Part shown: positions 28,727-37,873 of the stretch, in pieces
Position numbering within the stretch: position 1 is the stretch's first letter
Layout: each line of letters starts with the position of its first letter
Source of the DNA: Pelagibaculum spongiae
Lineage (GTDB): Bacteria; Pseudomonadota; Gammaproteobacteria; Enterobacterales; Pelagibaculaceae
Assembly: GCF_003097315.1 (NCBI RefSeq)
Contig: NZ_QDDL01000005.1
Location: forward strand, 248,001 to 312,000
DNA length: 64,000 bases
Reading direction: 5' to 3'
Translations under genes and position numbers: made by a program
The notes under the pieces: model-generated
Seen by the model: only the letters and a program-made list of their open reading frames with translations
The model's database searches: none
What the model was told of the DNA's origin: nothing

Positions 28727-28930
28727 TGGCTTGATTTTGTCTGTCAGAATAAAGTCTTCAAAGCAGGTAAAGAAGGCTTCCCAAACAATATTAGCGCTCA
28801 AAAATATGCCGCTTTAGCCAAATGTGCTAAAGCAACTACTACTCGCGACTTGGGCGACTTACTTTTGAAAGGCTGTCTTCGGGTTGAAGGTGTAGGACGT
28901 GGGATACGGTACTTTATTAATCATTATTAA
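28727..28930 (+). pseudogene. Remnant of a Fic-family protein C-terminus
   Basis: The open stretch has no start or ribosome binding site. Its translation contains FPNNISAQKYAALAKCAKA, TTTRDLGDLLLKGCL and GVGRGIRYFI. This matches the winged-helix-like tail found at the end of many Fic-domain AMP transferases (a KCSxxTAxRDLxxL... G.GRS..Y pattern). The Fic core is absent. It lies between the broken SDR and an orphan antitoxin. Confidence 0.6.
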
Positions 28931-29078
28931 CTTCGCTGTTCAACTGGATGATTAGGGGGCCATGATAGCCAACTGATTTCTACTATTTGAAAATTTGATG
29001 GCTATTGCCAATCAAATTGGAGTAGGTTTATTTCTTCGGTAAAAAGTACAAACTTGGTATAGCAATAGGGGTGTAGTC

Positions 29079-29330
29079 ATGAAAATAGTCTCTTTCTCCG
29101 AGGCAAGTAATAACCTCGAAGCTGTGCTGGATGGTGTGATTAATGATGCCAATACCACGCTGATTCGCCGAAAGAATGCAAAAAATGCGGTAGTGATGTC
29201 TCTAGATTGCTACAACGGTCTAATGGAAAGCGTATATTTGCTGCGATCTCCCGCCAATGCTGAGCATCTCAACCGATCAATTTCTCAATACCAAGCTGGT
29301 AAGCTAGTTGAGCAAGACTTGTTACCGTAA
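29079..29330 (+). CDS. Phd/YefM-family antitoxin without adjacent toxin
   Basis: The 83-residue protein fits Phd/YefM antitoxins, which bind DNA through the N-terminal half and neutralise RelE/YoeB or Doc toxins through the C-terminal half. Typical segments are MKIVSFSEASNNLEAVLDGV, TLIRRKNAKNAVVMSLDCYN and the C-terminal NAEHLNRSISQYQAGK. The usual YoeB partner should follow within a few bases, but recC begins 36 nt downstream. It is therefore an orphan or a residue of a lost pair. GGGGTG lies upstream of the ATG. Confidence 0.85.
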   Translation: MKIVSFSEASNNLEAVLDGVINDANTTLIRRKNAKNAVVMSLDCYNGLMESVYLLRSPANAEHLNRSISQYQAGKLVEQDLLP

Positions 29331-29366
29331 ACTGCCCCTGCGCCTGAAACCACCTGGACTGACCCA

Positions 29367-32300
29367 ATGCTTCATCTATACCAATCCAATCGGCTGGAGC
29401 ATATGTTCCAGCAGCTATGCCAAATCCTTGAAACACCGCTAAAAGATCCAATGGCTGCCGAGCAGTTTGTGGTGCAGTCGCAAGGTATGGCGCGCTGGTT
29501 ATCTCAGTCGTTGGCAGAGCGGTTTGGTATTCAGGCCAATGCGAAATATCCCTTTCCTTCGGCGCTAATATGGCAGTTGTTTAACGCCATGAAGCCCTTG
29601 CCAGAAACTTCACCATTTGCCTTGGATGCTTTGGTGTGGAGCGTGATGGGTCAGTTGCAGCCTTTGTTGGCAGATGCTGAACAGGCAGACAATCAACCGA
29701 CAATTGCGGCTGATTCGGTGTTAGCGCCTTTGGCACAATATCTGGACGGTGATGAACCGCAGCTGCGGTTATTTCAGTTATCAGACAAAATTGCCGACAC
29801 CTATGACCAATATCTGGTCTATCGCCCGGACTGGATTAGCTTATGGGAAGCCGGTGAAAATCCATTAGAGCAAATGGAAGACCAAGCTGCGCATTGGCAA
29901 CCACAGCTATGGCGGCAAATTACTGAGCAATTAGGCACCGATCACCGAACCGGTTTATTGCTGGAATGGCTAGAAACCGCGACCCCGGAAATGGTCAAAG
30001 AAGCAGGCGTACCTGAGCGAATTATTTTATTTGGTATTCCAGCAATGCCGGTGTCGCATTTTATGGCATTCGTAAAGCTTGCCGATTTAATTGATGTGCA
30101 TTGTTTTTTGCTCAACCCATGTGAAAAATTCTGGGATGATTTGGTAAGTGACCGACGTGCCGCCAGCATTAACTTAAAAAATGCTGCCAAGTTATTATTG
30201 CGTGATGATGATTTATTGCATCTTGACCAAAGCCACCCGCTGTTAGCCAGCTGGGGCCGGATGGGCCAAGATTTCCAGCGATTGCTAAATCACCAACAAA
30301 TGGATCCACAAGGTGAATTTTTTGATAACCATGATGTGGCCGATAGCAACCAGCCAGTCAGTTTATTAAGCGCAATTCAGCAATCGATTCTTGACCTGCA
30401 ATGCCCCGGCCGAGATAAAAACCCAGTGAACACTTGGCAACAAAATGACCGGTCGATTGTATTTCACTCGGCGCACAGCCCGTTGCGTGAAGTGGAAGTA
30501 TTGCATGATCAGCTATTAAAACTGTTTGATAGCGAGCCAGATTTACAGCCAGCCGATGTGCTGGTGATGATGCCCGATATTGAATCTTATGCGCCATTAA
30601 TCGAAGCGGTATTTAATAGCCCAGAAAGCTGGCAGCAGCGTATTCCTAGCTCGGTGGCCGACCGTCGTCAGGCGGCAATGTCGCCGTTAATTCAGGCTTT
30701 TAATGGTTTGCTAGGTTTGGCCGGTGGTCGCTTTGGCGCAGTTGAAGTGCTCGATTTACTGGAATATCGACCTTTGGCTGAAAAATTCGGCATCGAAGAA
30801 GACCAATTACCGAAATTGCGTCACTGGGTCGATAAAGCAGGCATTCGCTGGGGGCGCGACGCAGCACATTTACAAAGCTTGAATATGGACGGCGAGGCTC
30901 GCCATACCTGGCGCAATGGTTTAGATAGATTAATTCTCGGTTATGCCATGCCACCTAATAGTTCTCAAGATGCATTCTCGGCGGGCTGTGAATTATTTAA
31001 TAGCGAACAGCCTGGTGAATTACCGATTGCACCCATCGATGCGGCAGAAGGTGAATCAGCACAATTGCTAGCCAGATTATGTTTATTTATCGACCAATTG
31101 TTCGAGCGGTTGCAACAACTAGAAGGCAGCTTTAATTCCAGCCAATGGCGAGAAAAATTATCGGCATTGGTGGCTAATTTTATTAGCCCCGACCAAGACC
31201 AAGCCGCTAGTTACCAGTTTTTGTTAAATGGTATTCAGCGGCTAGAACACACTACAACGGCCGCTGGGTATGACAAGCCATTATCATTGGAAGTGGTGCG
31301 AATTTGGCTTGATCGTGCGTTATCGCAAGCGATTCAACCAGGCAACTTTTTAACTGGCCAAGTCACTTTTTGTCAATTAGTGCCGATGCGGGCGATTCCA
31401 TTTAAAGTGATTTGTTTGCTGGGAATGGATGAAACGGCATTTCCTCGACAAGACCGCCGTGCTGGTTTTGATTTAATTCGCCACCAGGGCCGACAAGGCG
31501 ACCGAAGCCAGCGAGATGAAGACCGATATTTATTCCTCGAAGCTTTGCTTTCAGCGCGTCAGCAGCTTTATGTCAGCTATGTTGGCCAAGGCATTCGCGA
31601 CAACCAATATCGGCCACCTTCAATTCTGGTCAGTGAACTGCAAGATTTAATTGAACAGGGTTGGCAAGATCAAAACGGTCAGCCGCTATTGCAGCAATTA
31701 ATCGATAATCATCCGCTGCAACCATTTAGCCCGCGCTATTTTTCTGAAACTGATAGCAATACTGCTGAAACTGCCACAATGAGCAGCGCCCAAAGCTATT
31801 CAGCACAAGCCAGAGAACTGGCCGGAATATTAGGCCAGCAGCAGCTATGGCCCGGTTTAGGTAAGGCGAGTTCGTTGCTACCGGAAAAATCACTTGAAGA
31901 ATCAGCTGACAAATCTGCAGCAGAAACCAGCCAATTGATTGCGATTAATGTTACGCAATTGGTCGAGTTTTTCTGTAATCCGGTACGTGGATTATTAAAA
32001 AATCGTTACGGTTTATATCTCGATGAACGATTTAATTTACCAGAAGATCGAGAAAGTTTTGATTTAGCTGGTAAAGAGCGTTATCAACTATTAGATGATG
32101 CAATAAAGCGCCGCTTAACCGGTGATAGCCAAGATAGCTTTAGTTTGTATCAGGCCCAAGGTGAATTACCCGGCGATAGCTTTGCCCAGTTACATCATCA
32201 AAAGTTAACGGTCGATGTCGATGCGCTGTTGGAGCACTTGCCAGCAGATATCAACAAGCCAGTAGATGATCAAGCGATTGATTTAATATTGGATATCGAT

Positions 32301-32927
32301 ACTTCAGCGCTATCGCAGTTATTACCCTCGGCAAATTCACAATTAAATTCAATTGACCGTTTTCAAATTAGCGGTCGAATTGACCATCTTTATTCTTGTG
32401 GCCGAGTATTGTGGCGGCCGACTCGAAAAACCGGCATTAATTTACGCGACCGAATTTGCCTTTGGTTACCGCATTTACTGTTATGTGCTGCTGATAGTAA
32501 TTCTGAAGTTGAAGCGCCGGTTGTTGCAAAAAATAGTCAATTTGTTTGTATTGATCATCAAATTGAATTGCCAAAAATTGAAGCCGATACAGCGAAGCAG
32601 ATATTGCAGCAATGGCTTAATTTCTGGTTAATTGGCCAACAGCAGCCATTGCCGTTCGCACGGCGAACTGTCGAAGTGTATCTGGATAAACGCTTGGCTA
32701 AACGCAAACCACTAGAGCATCAACCGGCAGTTAATGCCGCGATTGGTGATTGGCTGGATGGCCGCAGAACCCTGTGGGGAAAAGATCCAGCTGAAAAAGA
32801 TGACCCGTGGATGCTGGCGGCTTTTGGTCAAACGGATCAAACAAACCATCCGTTCCAGAGCGACTTATTTGAACAACTGGCCGAGCAGTTATTACTGCCG
32901 ATGATGGAAGCGACTGATCCGCAATAA
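29367..32927 (+). CDS. recC: Exodeoxyribonuclease V gamma subunit RecC
   Basis: RecC is the subunit of RecBCD that recognises Chi and splits DNA strands during break repair and degradation of foreign DNA. The 1186-residue product starts with the family motif MLHLYQSNRLE, followed by FVVQSQGMARWLSQSLA and NAKYPFPSALIWQLF. Inactivated helicase-like domains follow, including FHSAHSPLREVEVLHDQLL and the MRAIPFKVICLLGMDE segment, then a nuclease-like C-terminal domain. It is slightly longer than E. coli RecC (about 1120). recB and recD normally follow recC, but here the next gene is convergent and unrelated, so they must lie elsewhere if present. Confidence 0.95.
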   Translation: MLHLYQSNRLEHMFQQLCQILETPLKDPMAAEQFVVQSQGMARWLSQSLAERFGIQANAKYPFPSALIWQLFNAMKPLPETSPFALDALVWSVMGQLQPLLADAEQADNQPTIAADSVLAPLAQYLDGDEPQLRLFQLSDKIADTYDQYLVYRPDWISLWEAGENPLEQMEDQAAHWQPQLWRQITEQLGTDHRTGLLLEWLETATPEMVKEAGVPERIILFGIPAMPVSHFMAFVKLADLIDVHCFLLNPCEKFWDDLVSDRRAASINLKNAAKLLLRDDDLLHLDQSHPLLASWGRMGQDFQRLLNHQQMDPQGEFFDNHDVADSNQPVSLLSAIQQSILDLQCPGRDKNPVNTWQQNDRSIVFHSAHSPLREVEVLHDQLLKLFDSEPDLQPADVLVMMPDIESYAPLIEAVFNSPESWQQRIPSSVADRRQAAMSPLIQAFNGLLGLAGGRFGAVEVLDLLEYRPLAEKFGIEEDQLPKLRHWVDKAGIRWGRDAAHLQSLNMDGEARHTWRNGLDRLILGYAMPPNSSQDAFSAGCELFNSEQPGELPIAPIDAAEGESAQLLARLCLFIDQLFERLQQLEGSFNSSQWREKLSALVANFISPDQDQAASYQFLLNGIQRLEHTTTAAGYDKPLSLEVVRIWLDRALSQAIQPGNFLTGQVTFCQLVPMRAIPFKVICLLGMDETAFPRQDRRAGFDLIRHQGRQGDRSQRDEDRYLFLEALLSARQQLYVSYVGQGIRDNQYRPPSILVSELQDLIEQGWQDQNGQPLLQQLIDNHPLQPFSPRYFSETDSNTAETATMSSAQSYSAQARELAGILGQQQLWPGLGKASSLLPEKSLEESADKSAAETSQLIAINVTQLVEFFCNPVRGLLKNRYGLYLDERFNLPEDRESFDLAGKERYQLLDDAIKRRLTGDSQDSFSLYQAQGELPGDSFAQLHHQKLTVDVDALLEHLPADINKPVDDQAIDLILDIDTSALSQLLPSANSQLNSIDRFQISGRIDHLYSCGRVLWRPTRKTGINLRDRICLWLPHLLLCAADSNSEVEAPVVAKNSQFVCIDHQIELPKIEADTAKQILQQWLNFWLIGQQQPLPFARRTVEVYLDKRLAKRKPLEHQPAVNAAIGDWLDGRRTLWGKDPAEKDDPWMLAAFGQTDQTNHPFQSDLFEQLAEQLLLPMMEATDPQ

Positions 32928-32962
32928 TTGGAAGCTTAGGCGAATCGCCTGCGCTCCTAGCA

Positions 32963-33559
32963 TTACAAACCCTTCAGATATTGATTATTAGCCGTCGGTT
33001 TTATGTGCTGATGCAGCAGCTCTGCTGCATCTTCTTGCTGATTTAATAGCGACTGGAATTGTTTTAACAGTGTGGTGTGAACAAATACTTCAATCAGCAT
33101 GTTGTGCTGGTGAGCGATTGGAGATAACTCGGCAATTTCAACCAGGTTGAGCTCTCGAGATAAATTCACTCGGCTGGCGTTAAGCTGGCTAACAAAGCCA
33201 ATTTGCCCGGCATTATGAGTGGTCACCTGAGTTGATGCATGTACATCAAGACTGGGGAAATAATGTTTTAGTAAATAAAACAGCCCGATATCTTGAACGA
33301 TAGCACCATCAATAGCCGTATTGACCAGTTGATTAAGCAACTTGAACAATGCCGGTAGCTCTTGCTCAACCACAACCACATTTAAGGTGAGAAAAATTTG
33401 GCATTGGTGCTGGTGAGCCAGATTCAGTAAGCCATTGAGGTTATCAAAGCTGATGTTGGCGGCACGGGTTCGGGCATTAAAATGATCGAGCCCACAGTAA
33501 ACTGCATTGGCACCGGCAATAATCGCCGCTTTGCGCCGCCGGGTGCTAATAATTCTCAC
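32963..33559 (-). pseudogene. Truncated peptidase U32 family protein
   Basis: The frame encodes the U32 barrel segment AAIIAGANAVYCGLDHFNAR through DVHASTQVTTHNAGQIGFV and MLIEVFVH. The family's opening LLAPAG motif is absent; the start is an odd GTG followed by STRRRK. After EVFVH the conserved GALCxxYSGxC cysteine segment and the rest of the protein (normally 300-650 residues) are missing, replaced by a short tail. The intact relatives (YegQ/RlhA, UbiU/UbiV) need those cysteines. This is almost certainly a non-functional remnant with both ends lost. Confidence 0.8.
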
Positions 33560-33745
33560 GAGTCTACTGCCATGGATAACTGCCTAATATAAAATCGATT
33601 GTCACATGCAAGGCTTACCATTCTAATCGACTGTTAATTAAGTGTCATTGAGGCAGGTTAGATACCGATTGAAATAGTGGATTGAAGCGATGAATCGGGA
33701 AAGCTTGCCATCGCGACAGCAGTTTCAATCTGGTAAACTTCTCCT

Positions 33746-34750
33746 ATGAATGAATTATTAAATCTTTTGAGCCAAGCTTGGCTAAGCCGCTCAGAACTCC
33801 AAGCGCAATGGCAAAAAGAAAACACTGATTGCTATCGAATTTTCCACGGCACCAATGAGGGTTTGGCAGGCACTACGCTAGATCGCTACGGCCCTTTGCT
33901 GATTCTTCAGACTTTTCATGAAGCATTGAGCGATGATCAATATGCTCAAGTGAAGCAGTTTTCAGCGCAACAATTTCCAGACTTGCACCTAGTTTATAAT
34001 GATCGAAGCCCAAGTAATTCTCGTATTAAAGAGACGGTTAGCGAGCAGAATCAGCTTGATCGCACACCACTGATTGGCCATGAATTGGGGATTAACTATC
34101 GGGTACAAGGTCGTCACCAAGGCCAAGATCCCTGGTTATTTTTAGATTTACGGGCAGGTCGCCGTTACGTTAAAGAAAATTGTGCCGGTAAAACGGTGTT
34201 GAATTTATTTTCTTATACCTGTGGTATTGGTATTGCCGCTGCTGTTGGTGGTGCAAAACGTGTAGTGAATGTCGATTTTGCTGAATCATCTTTGGCAGTC
34301 GGTATCGAAAACGCCCAGCTAAATGATTTAACGCAAGTTGAGTTTATTCAGTCAGATGTATTCCCGGCGATTAAACAATTTGCCAAGCTGCCAATTACCA
34401 CTCGCCGTAATAAGAAATTACCTAGTTATCCTAGGCACGCCGCCGAACAATTTGATCTGGTATTTTTAGATCCGCCTCGCTGGGCGAAAAGTGCTTTTGG
34501 TAATGTTGATTTAATTCGTGATTATCAATCATTATTTAAACCCAGTTTATTGGCTACCAAAGAGGGTGGGCAGTTAATTTGTTGTAATAATGTGGCTCAA
34601 GTTGATCGAGATGAATGGCTTGAATTACTACAGCGCTGTGCAATAAAAGCGGGCCGTCCGTTAAAGAGCATTGAGGTTTTATTACCCGATAGTGACTTCC
34701 CCAGCCCAGATGGCAACCCGCCATTGAAGATTGCGATTTGTCAGCTGTAA
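33746..34750 (+). CDS. RlmI-like class I SAM-dependent RNA methyltransferase
   Basis: The 334-residue protein resembles the RlmI/RlmK rRNA methyltransferases but lacks their N-terminal PUA domain. Residues about 20-110 form the EEHEA-like subdomain (YRIFHGTNEGLAGTTLDRYG). The Rossmann domain follows with VLNLFSYTCGIGIAAAVGGA (motif I), VDFAESSLAVGIENAQLN (motif II) and FDLVFLDPPRWAKSAFG (motif IV). It probably modifies rRNA cytosine or guanine, but the target base is not deducible. It is monocistronic. Confidence 0.88.
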   Translation: MNELLNLLSQAWLSRSELQAQWQKENTDCYRIFHGTNEGLAGTTLDRYGPLLILQTFHEALSDDQYAQVKQFSAQQFPDLHLVYNDRSPSNSRIKETVSEQNQLDRTPLIGHELGINYRVQGRHQGQDPWLFLDLRAGRRYVKENCAGKTVLNLFSYTCGIGIAAAVGGAKRVVNVDFAESSLAVGIENAQLNDLTQVEFIQSDVFPAIKQFAKLPITTRRNKKLPSYPRHAAEQFDLVFLDPPRWAKSAFGNVDLIRDYQSLFKPSLLATKEGGQLICCNNVAQVDRDEWLELLQRCAIKAGRPLKSIEVLLPDSDFPSPDGNPPLKIAICQL

Positions 34751-34918
34751 CGGTGCAGAATTAAATCATCTTACCGTTTTAGAGAATAATATATTGGGCA
34801 GTGCCGTACTTGGCATTGCCTATTTCAAGCTAAGTGAGGCCCAGTGTAGGTAAAGAAACATAAGATAAAGGATCAATTGTTTGCAGCTATTTTTTATATA
34901 GATAAATCATTTCTTTCT

Positions 34919-35530
34919 TCAAATTATTCGCTCTTGAAGTTCTTTATCGATATACCTTACTTCATCAATGAAAAAAGGGAATGAAATGTTCTTTACTAAG
35001 CTTTCTAATTTTATTAAGTATTTAATTATTTCCTCAACACCTTCTCTGTTTGCCTCATAGATAGAAAGCCCTAGGCTTGGTTCAAATAATAGAATAATAT
35101 TTTTTCTACTTAAAATAAAAAAAGAATGAGTTTCATTGCGTGGCGACACAAGGAAAGTAAAATCTTCGTCTTCAATTAAATTCATCATTAAAAATGAAGA
35201 AAGGCGAGAAGCATACATACTTTCAATCAATATAAATATGTATCCAAGGAATACTGAGTACCTATATTCCCCCATAATTTTTTCTTTTATTGAAGCACCC
35301 TCATAGATTCTTTGATTTATCATTGATTGTAGCGGCTTAGGCTTGGATTTTATTAACTCAAGGCGGAAGCTTTCTTTCGAAAAGTCAATGTTTTCTATGT
35401 TTATCAAAAAAGCCATGCAAGAACCAAAGCAGTAGCCGCTTGCTGCTGTTTTTTTTCTATTCCGAATGTAATTAAATGATTTATTTTCTGTTTCATATAA
35501 TAAATTAAGAGATTTTTTAAGAGCATCCAT
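34919..35530 (-). CDS. Degenerate C58-like cysteine protease candidate
   Basis: The 203-residue, strongly AT-rich gene encodes a protein with the outline of a YopT/AvrPphB-type protease: SGYCFGSCMAF (Cys34), ETHSFFIL (His135) and LLFEPSLG (Glu150). The family's FDPN Asp is replaced by Glu and Asn by Ser. Cys-His and His-acid spacings match the intact C58 candidates at 9279 and 43508. It may be a divergent active enzyme or a decaying one. No signal peptide or good ribosome binding site is seen. I place it in the family by motif order only. Confidence 0.5.
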   Translation of the reverse strand: MDALKKSLNLLYETENKSFNYIRNRKKTAASGYCFGSCMAFLINIENIDFSKESFRLELIKSKPKPLQSMINQRIYEGASIKEKIMGEYRYSVFLGYIFILIESMYASRLSSFLMMNLIEDEDFTFLVSPRNETHSFFILSRKNIILLFEPSLGLSIYEANREGVEEIIKYLIKLESLVKNISFPFFIDEVRYIDKELQERII

Positions 35531-35769
35531 TTTATATTATCTATCCATATGAAATAATTGTATCGAAATATAAGGAGTAATTAAAAAAACAGCAAAAATT
35601 ACTAACCAATAAGATTTTTTTTAAAAATAAAAAGCGTCCCTGCCTTTAAATTGACTAGACATCTCTGTAATAAATAGAACTGGCCAGACCAGCCAGTACA
35701 GAGATATGCCTACTCGGAGCAGTTATATTCTGCAACATGATCTAATCTTGTGTTGTGCGGTAGCGCTCA

Positions 35770-35886
35770 GATACCCAAGCCACTTTAATCAATTCCTCGC
35801 TTACATGGATGTAAGTGCTTAGGTTCAGTCTAGAACTAACAGTCTGTGCCTAAAGATGTTTTTAACTCCAGCTTGGTTTGGGTATA
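35770..35886. mobile_element. MITE-like element with ATACCCAAGCCAC terminal repeat
   Basis: The left end GATACCCAAGCCACTTTAA (from 35770) and right end GCTTGGTTTGGGTAT (35871-35885) are imperfect inverted repeats. Inside is a hairpin with core CTTACATGGATGTAAG (35800-35815). The same terminal word appears at 50138-50195. Such short non-coding elements are typical of gammaproteobacterial chromosomes. It lies between the degenerate C58 gene and the S51-like gene; I see no other gene in 35531-35914. Confidence 0.65.
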
Positions 35887-35914
35887 TTTACAGCGATAGG
35901 CGTTATCAAGACCA

Positions 35915-36679
35915 ATGGCTAAAGAAAATGGGGATGTACGGATGAACCCTTCTCAAACTAAATTAAGCAAGCCAGTTTTTCTTTTAGGTGATTGTGATCT
36001 GCTGCGTTCTACCCAAGGGCTAGATGGAGACAAGCTCTGGTTGACCCGATTATTGGATTACTGTGAAACCCCCGATCCTAGAGTTGCCTGCGTCAGCATT
36101 GACCAAAGGGTCGAGCAGCTGGGGCTGGAATTTTCTTCGGTGATTGTGGCGATGAAGCAACTAGGAGTTACCGATTGCCGTTTGGTAAGTGCCCACCCAG
36201 ACCAAACGGAAAAAGAGTGGTTATTTGATGCTGATTTGTTGGTCATTATTGGCAGCAATAGTTTATCTGAGCGACAAACCTTCTTTAAAAGCCAGCTATT
36301 CGACATGATCCATGAAGTAGTTGAGCAAGGCGTGACTGTGATGGCGGTGGCTGACGGTGCAGAGAGCTTGGGTTATTGGCAGGAGGATGCCAGTGGTGAC
36401 TCGTTAATGCCCGGTTTGGAACTGATTCCGGCAATGATTCGCCTACAAGAAGAAGCCGAGCCACAACCGCAATTAAAAGAATGGATTAATACCCTGACCA
36501 AAAAAGATCAACCGATGGTGGGTTTAGGGGTTTGCTATGGCGGTGCAGTGATTATTCACCCAGGTTTCAAATTAGAACCGATTGGCATGCCAATGAGCTG
36601 TTTAACACCGATTGATGATGAAATAGAGCAAGAATTAGTGATTCCTGAGCCTTGCTTACAAAGACATCGCCTGCATTAA
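35915..36679 (+). CDS. S51-like (cyanophycinase/dipeptidase E fold) protein lacking the catalytic Ser
   Basis: The 254-residue protein shows a class I glutaminase-like alpha/beta layout. LLVIIGSNSLSERQTF resembles the GG(N/S)-Q segment of peptidase S51, and VTVMAVADGAESLGYW occupies the position of the family's (G)SAGA nucleophile elbow. The Ser is replaced by Asp, so hydrolysis by the S51 mechanism looks unlikely. A later GLGVCYGGAVIIHPGF segment supports the fold. A start at ATG 35942 is also possible. The family assignment is tentative. Confidence 0.45.
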   Translation: MAKENGDVRMNPSQTKLSKPVFLLGDCDLLRSTQGLDGDKLWLTRLLDYCETPDPRVACVSIDQRVEQLGLEFSSVIVAMKQLGVTDCRLVSAHPDQTEKEWLFDADLLVIIGSNSLSERQTFFKSQLFDMIHEVVEQGVTVMAVADGAESLGYWQEDASGDSLMPGLELIPAMIRLQEEAEPQPQLKEWINTLTKKDQPMVGLGVCYGGAVIIHPGFKLEPIGMPMSCLTPIDDEIEQELVIPEPCLQRHRLH

Positions 36680-36865
36680 CTGTATTTTTGCTAGCGATGT
36701 TTCCTCTGAAATCAGCTTCGCTGACATAGCCTGAGTGACAGTTTATGCCGGTTTGGCTTGCGTAGTTTTGACTGATTACCGTATAACACAGGTATATTTG
36801 AATGCCGTTGGTTTAGCCGACGGCCTTCAACTCTGGAATTAAATACCGCGCTAGAGGTTTATTTC

Positions 36866-37510
36866 ATGTTCAATAAGTTCAAGAGCCTGTTTGGAAGCAA
36901 ACCACCTGCAGCAAGAACATTAGAGCACGCCCGAGATTTACAAACTGGCGATATGATTCAGCTGGATGATAGTTTTTCTCTGCCAAAAGATTTGCGCGGC
37001 GTGATGTTCACGGTAGATGGCATTAGTACCTGTGAATATGAGCATTCTCGCCAGGCGGTTTTTACCTTACAGGGTGAAAACGGTGAAACGCGTTATCTAT
37101 CTATCGAAAAAGATAGTGGTACTGAACAACTGGCTTTCTCCCGCCCTATTACTCGTGAGCAAGTCGGTCAACTATTCGACCTAGAACAGTTCGCAGAAGT
37201 ATTTGGTGAGGGAAATGGTACTCGCTTACAGCGCCAGCAGGCACCGGCTGATTTAGCTGAGTGGAGTGATGATGCTTATGTCGAAGAAGAAGACGCAGAA
37301 CCTGCTTATTTGCACGAAAATAGCGATTACCGCCAAAGCGCGCCACCGGCTAATTCTGGTGAATCTTATCAGGCTTATTGGCTGGAAAATGACCAAGGCA
37401 GCCATGCGATAGAAATTGAAGTCTATGAAAGTGGTGAAACCGATGTTTCCCTAGTTCGCTTAGAACCGCTTCATCGTATTCGTGAACTTTGGCCAGCAGG
37501 CAGTAAATAA
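36866..37510 (+). CDS. Uncharacterised acidic cytoplasmic protein, first gene of a potassium-channel operon
   Basis: The 214-residue product starts MFNKFKSLFGSK. It has a globular region with GDMIQLDDSFSLPKDLRGVMFTVDGIST and GETRYLSIEKDSG, vaguely like DUF4178 in its W/YLS pattern. An acidic linker (EEEDAEPAYLHENS) follows, then a second small domain (HAIEIEVYESGETDVSLVRL). I do not recognise the family firmly. Its stop codon directly abuts the next start (TAA-ATG), and a channel gene follows 12 nt later, so the three are an operon. Confidence 0.65.
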   Translation: MFNKFKSLFGSKPPAARTLEHARDLQTGDMIQLDDSFSLPKDLRGVMFTVDGISTCEYEHSRQAVFTLQGENGETRYLSIEKDSGTEQLAFSRPITREQVGQLFDLEQFAEVFGEGNGTRLQRQQAPADLAEWSDDAYVEEEDAEPAYLHENSDYRQSAPPANSGESYQAYWLENDQGSHAIEIEVYESGETDVSLVRLEPLHRIRELWPAGSK

Positions 37511-37861
37511 ATGACCGATAAAACATCCAACATTAATGGTTCAGATGCTTTGCCATCTCGCTGGCAAGGGTCGCTAGATGCATTAAAAGCGATTCAGGTG
37601 GCTTTTGATCTGACTGCAGATATTCAACGGAATATTCGAAAAAAAGCAGTCGATCAGGATATCTCTCCTTCTGATATGCTTCGAAAAATTCTTGATCTAC
37701 CGGTGAAAAGCAGACGGGTTCGCCCTCGCTTAACCATGTCTTTAACGCCGGAAGATCAAAAAATGATGGCAGAACGCTATAATCTCGATCCAGCCGATAC
37801 CCATGCAATTCGCCAGCAGGCAGCTGCAGAGTTGAAAGCTTGGGCAGAAAAGAAAAAATAA
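37511..37861 (+). CDS. Small helical protein, possibly ribbon-helix-helix-like
   Basis: The 116-residue protein has AVDQDISPSDMLRKILDLP, a helix pattern like RHH or short DNA-binding modules, then RVRPRLTMSLTPEDQKMMAERYNL and an Ala/Lys-rich C-terminal helix. It is the middle gene of the operon, with zero spacing from the gene before and 12 nt to the channel gene. A regulatory role is only inferred. Confidence 0.65.
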   Translation: MTDKTSNINGSDALPSRWQGSLDALKAIQVAFDLTADIQRNIRKKAVDQDISPSDMLRKILDLPVKSRRVRPRLTMSLTPEDQKMMAERYNLDPADTHAIRQQAAAELKAWAEKKK

Positions 37862-37873
37862 CTAATCTCCAGA

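Noticed and set aside
29331..29366. A toxin gene downstream of the Phd/YefM antitoxin
   Set aside because: Only 36 bases separate it from recC, too short for YoeB, RelE or Doc, and no partner lies upstream.
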